From positions 2,576 through 9,381 of the forward strand of contig DBVN01000067.1 in NCBI GenBank assembly GCA_002308515.1: a DNA stretch of 6,806 nucleotides, read 5' to 3'. The notes under the pieces are model-generated. The model was not told where the DNA came from, ran no database searches, and saw only the letters and a list, made by a program, of their open reading frames with translations. Positions 4,985 through 6,806 of the stretch are shown piece by piece (within the stretch, counting starts at the first letter, position 1; each line of letters opens with the position of its first letter). This DNA is from Verrucomicrobia bacterium UBA1263 (GTDB lineage: Bacteria > Verrucomicrobiota > Verrucomicrobiia > Limisphaerales > UBA1412). A program made the translations under genes and the position numbers.

Positions 4985-6697
4985 ATGAATGATATCGCGA
5001 ACTGGCTTTTGTCGAATTGGGTTTTCGCTACACTTCCGGCCCTGACCCTCATTATGGGTTTGGGCGAGATCACAGGCAGGATCAGACTGCCGGGCAACTT
5101 TAAACTGGGGGTTGCCGCCGTTTTCTTTGTAGGTGTGGTGTTTGGCGTGATATATCCGGATTTGGAGATTCATCATGATATTGAAAGATTTGGGCTGGCC
5201 TTGTTCATTTATTGTGTCGGTTTGACGGCGGCTCCCGCGTTTTTTCAATCGCTCAGGCGTACCGGGATGATGCTGAATGTTGTGACTTTTGTGGCGATGA
5301 CCGTCATTTTTATTTGCAGTGTGGGGGTGATCAAGTTCTGCGGTAAAGATTCCATGGTCATCAGTGGTCTCTTTTGCGGTACACTGACGAATACGCCGTC
5401 CTTGAACGCGGCCAAAGAGGCAAAACGTTTGGTGACTAAAAACGCGATCGAGCAATATATCCGGGAAAACGGATTGGATGAAAAAGAGGCCAATGAGTAT
5501 AGGGACGCTCAGGAAGATATCGTTGAAAATGATCTGAGAAAGGCGGACGCGGGCTATGGCGTGGCGTATCCTTTCGCCATCATTGGGGTGCTGTTGATCA
5601 TCCAGTTCCATCTGATGCGGGAAAGAAAACGCGCTGGCAATCGACCCAAAACCCTGTCCTATCTGATCGACGTTGTTGAGCTGAGCAAAGATGTGCCGGG
5701 GAATTACCGCTGCTGGACGGGCGCTCTGATCAATCGTTTTGCCAATGTGGTCGCGTCCCGTTATCATTTCAATGGCGAACATCATTTCATTGATGGAGAT
5801 ACGATGATCCCGATGGGCGCGATGGTCGTCATAGAGGGACCTGCCGCCTCTGTAGAGGCCGCGGCGGATATCCTGGGCAGGAAGGGAAATACGGGGCTTA
5901 TCCAGGACCGCAACTTTTTTTCCACACGCTTTTTTACCGTTTCCAATAAACTGCTGATCAACCAAAGTGTCTGGCGGCTGAAACTCAGCAGCATGGGCGC
6001 GAGCATCTGCCGCATCAAAAGAGGGGACAACCGTCTGGAGATCAACCAGCGCACACGTCTCCAGCTGGGCGACCTGGTGCGCGTGATCGTCAAAAAGGAC
6101 AAGCAGTCGTCCATCAATAAATTCTTTGGCAACTCCATGAACATCGCCACCGAGCAGACCTTTTTCAGTCTGTTTATCGGGGTCGCTCTGGGGCTTTTGA
6201 TTGGTCAGATACCTATCCCGGTTCCGGGTGTGGATGTTCCGGTCACCTTGGGATATGCCGGCGGTCCGTTAGTCGTCGCGCTGATCTTCGGTTCCATAGG
6301 CCGTTCCGGGCCGTTTGTCTGGAGCATCGCTCCGGCGGCAAATATGGCCCTGCGTCATGCCGGGTTCGCGTTGTTCCTGGCGGTGATCGGTGTCAATTCC
6401 GGCTCAAAACTGCTCAGCACATTGCGAGGGGACGGATGGTTCCTGATTCTTGTTTCGCTGGGAATGCTCGTCCTTGTTCATCTGATCATCTGGGGTGTGC
6501 TGCTGATATGCAGAGTACCCAGCATCCCCACCTTACTGGGTGTGATGAGCGGTTTCCAGACTCAGCCGATGGCGATGGAGTTCGCGGCTTCCCGCTCGGA
6601 TGCCACGACCGTGAATGTGGGCAACGCGTCCGTCTATCCTTTGGCGACCATCCTCAAGATTTTCTACGCCCAGCTTTTGATAGTGATGTTCTTGTAG
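4985..6697 (+). CDS. AspT/YidE-type transporter (AAE family) with two RCK_C domains
   Basis: This 570-residue inner-membrane protein matches the aspartate:alanine exchanger family (AspT, about 543; E. coli YidE and YbjL, about 550-560). Two related membrane halves flank a cytosolic middle. Half 1 (about 12-210) contains 'GLFCGTLTNTPSLNAA' (128-143). The middle holds two TrkA-C/RCK_C-like domains, about 222-298 ('GDTMIPMGAMVVIEGP', 271-286) and 313-371 ('LQLGDLVRVIVKK', 359-371), which in other families bind ligands. Half 2 (about 393-570) has 'GYAGGPLVVALIFGSIGRSGPFVW' spread over 423-446, 'GFQTQPMAMEFA' (523-534) and a final 'VYPLATILKIFYAQ'. Between NTP and the next YP, half 1 has 58 residues against 24 in half 2; the excess is a charged segment at about 145-189. 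AspT exchanges aspartate for alanine, but most relatives have unknown substrates. Terminators before and after and its own upstream region suggest a single-gene unit. Upstream AAAGA is only a weak ribosome site. Family firm, substrate unknown. Confidence 0.9.
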   Translation: MNDIANWLLSNWVFATLPALTLIMGLGEITGRIRLPGNFKLGVAAVFFVGVVFGVIYPDLEIHHDIERFGLALFIYCVGLTAAPAFFQSLRRTGMMLNVVTFVAMTVIFICSVGVIKFCGKDSMVISGLFCGTLTNTPSLNAAKEAKRLVTKNAIEQYIRENGLDEKEANEYRDAQEDIVENDLRKADAGYGVAYPFAIIGVLLIIQFHLMRERKRAGNRPKTLSYLIDVVELSKDVPGNYRCWTGALINRFANVVASRYHFNGEHHFIDGDTMIPMGAMVVIEGPAASVEAAADILGRKGNTGLIQDRNFFSTRFFTVSNKLLINQSVWRLKLSSMGASICRIKRGDNRLEINQRTRLQLGDLVRVIVKKDKQSSINKFFGNSMNIATEQTFFSLFIGVALGLLIGQIPIPVPGVDVPVTLGYAGGPLVVALIFGSIGRSGPFVWSIAPAANMALRHAGFALFLAVIGVNSGSKLLSTLRGDGWFLILVSLGMLVLVHLIIWGVLLICRVPSIPTLLGVMSGFQTQPMAMEFAASRSDATTVNVGNASVYPLATILKIFYAQLLIVMFL

Positions 6698-6748
6698 GGG
6701 GGAACACAAAAGCTTTTCAGTCAAGCTGCGCGATTTTTAATAATTACG

Positions 6749-6785
6749 AAAGAACGGTATCAGACAGGTGCCATTCTTTTTGTTT
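6749..6785 (+). terminator. Probable intrinsic terminator of the AspT-like gene
   Basis: Bases 6749-6761 (AAAGAACGGTATC) can pair with 6767-6779 (GGTGCCATTCTTT), with one C/A mismatch and two G-T pairs, around the five-base loop AGACA. A T-rich tract (TTTTTGTTTT) starts at 6777. It lies 51 bases after the stop codon. The interval 6698-6748 holds a short AAAAGCTTTT palindrome and no gene. The remaining bases to the window end show nothing I can assign. Confidence 0.65.
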
Positions 6786-6806
6786 TATCCCAAAATCGCC
6801 ATTAGG

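Noticed and set aside
4976..5965. A 329-codon open frame on the - strand opposite the AspT-like gene
   Set aside because: Rich in His, Gln, Arg and Asp with no hydrophobic core or recognisable domain; complementary to a clear AAE-family gene.

Overview
The window looks like ordinary chromosome from a Gram-negative bacterium of moderate GC content with AT-rich intergenic stretches. An outer-membrane beta-barrel with a signal peptide shows the double membrane. The truncated gene at the left edge has a SUMF1 (sulfatase-modifying-factor) fold followed by a tail of the type 'LYES-DD--NW--V-GA-SPF-V----FY'. I associate such tails with the Verrucomicrobiota/Lentisphaerae/Kiritimatiellae branch of the PVC group. 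This placement is an inference of low to moderate confidence. None of the four visible start codons has a convincing Shine-Dalgarno sequence at normal spacing.

Layout, left to right: (1) the 3' end of a SUMF1-domain gene on the + strand, ending at 313; (2) a terminator hairpin at 332-366, placed to serve both convergent genes; (3) a complete RlmI-type 23S rRNA cytosine methyltransferase gene on the - strand (381-1589); (4) a divergent 196-base intergenic region with a promoter-like match for each side and a 15-base palindrome; (5) a two-gene + strand unit, an Alg_export-like outer-membrane channel (1786-3219) and, 28 A-rich bases later, a DASS/SLC13 sodium-coupled anion symporter (3248-4681), closed by a strong terminator at 4705-4740; (6) an AT-rich upstream region with candidate promoters and a leader carrying two GC-containing stem-loops; (7) an AspT/YidE-type (AAE family) transporter with two RCK_C domains (4985-6697), followed by a terminator-like hairpin at 6749-6785 whose sequence resembles the one at 4705-4740.

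How the genes fit together: the barrel and the DASS protein most likely form one uptake route for small anions (di- or tricarboxylates or sulfate), one protein per membrane. The AspT-like protein next door is probably a separate transcription unit; its family includes the aspartate:alanine exchanger, so a link to C4-acid metabolism is possible but unproven. The methyltransferase is housekeeping.

I found no mobile element, CRISPR array, tRNA, rRNA or clearly new system. The points most worth checking are the barrel-DASS pairing, an extra charged segment of about 34 residues in the AspT-like protein, its structured leader, a predicted leaderless start for the methyltransferase, and the related pair of terminators.
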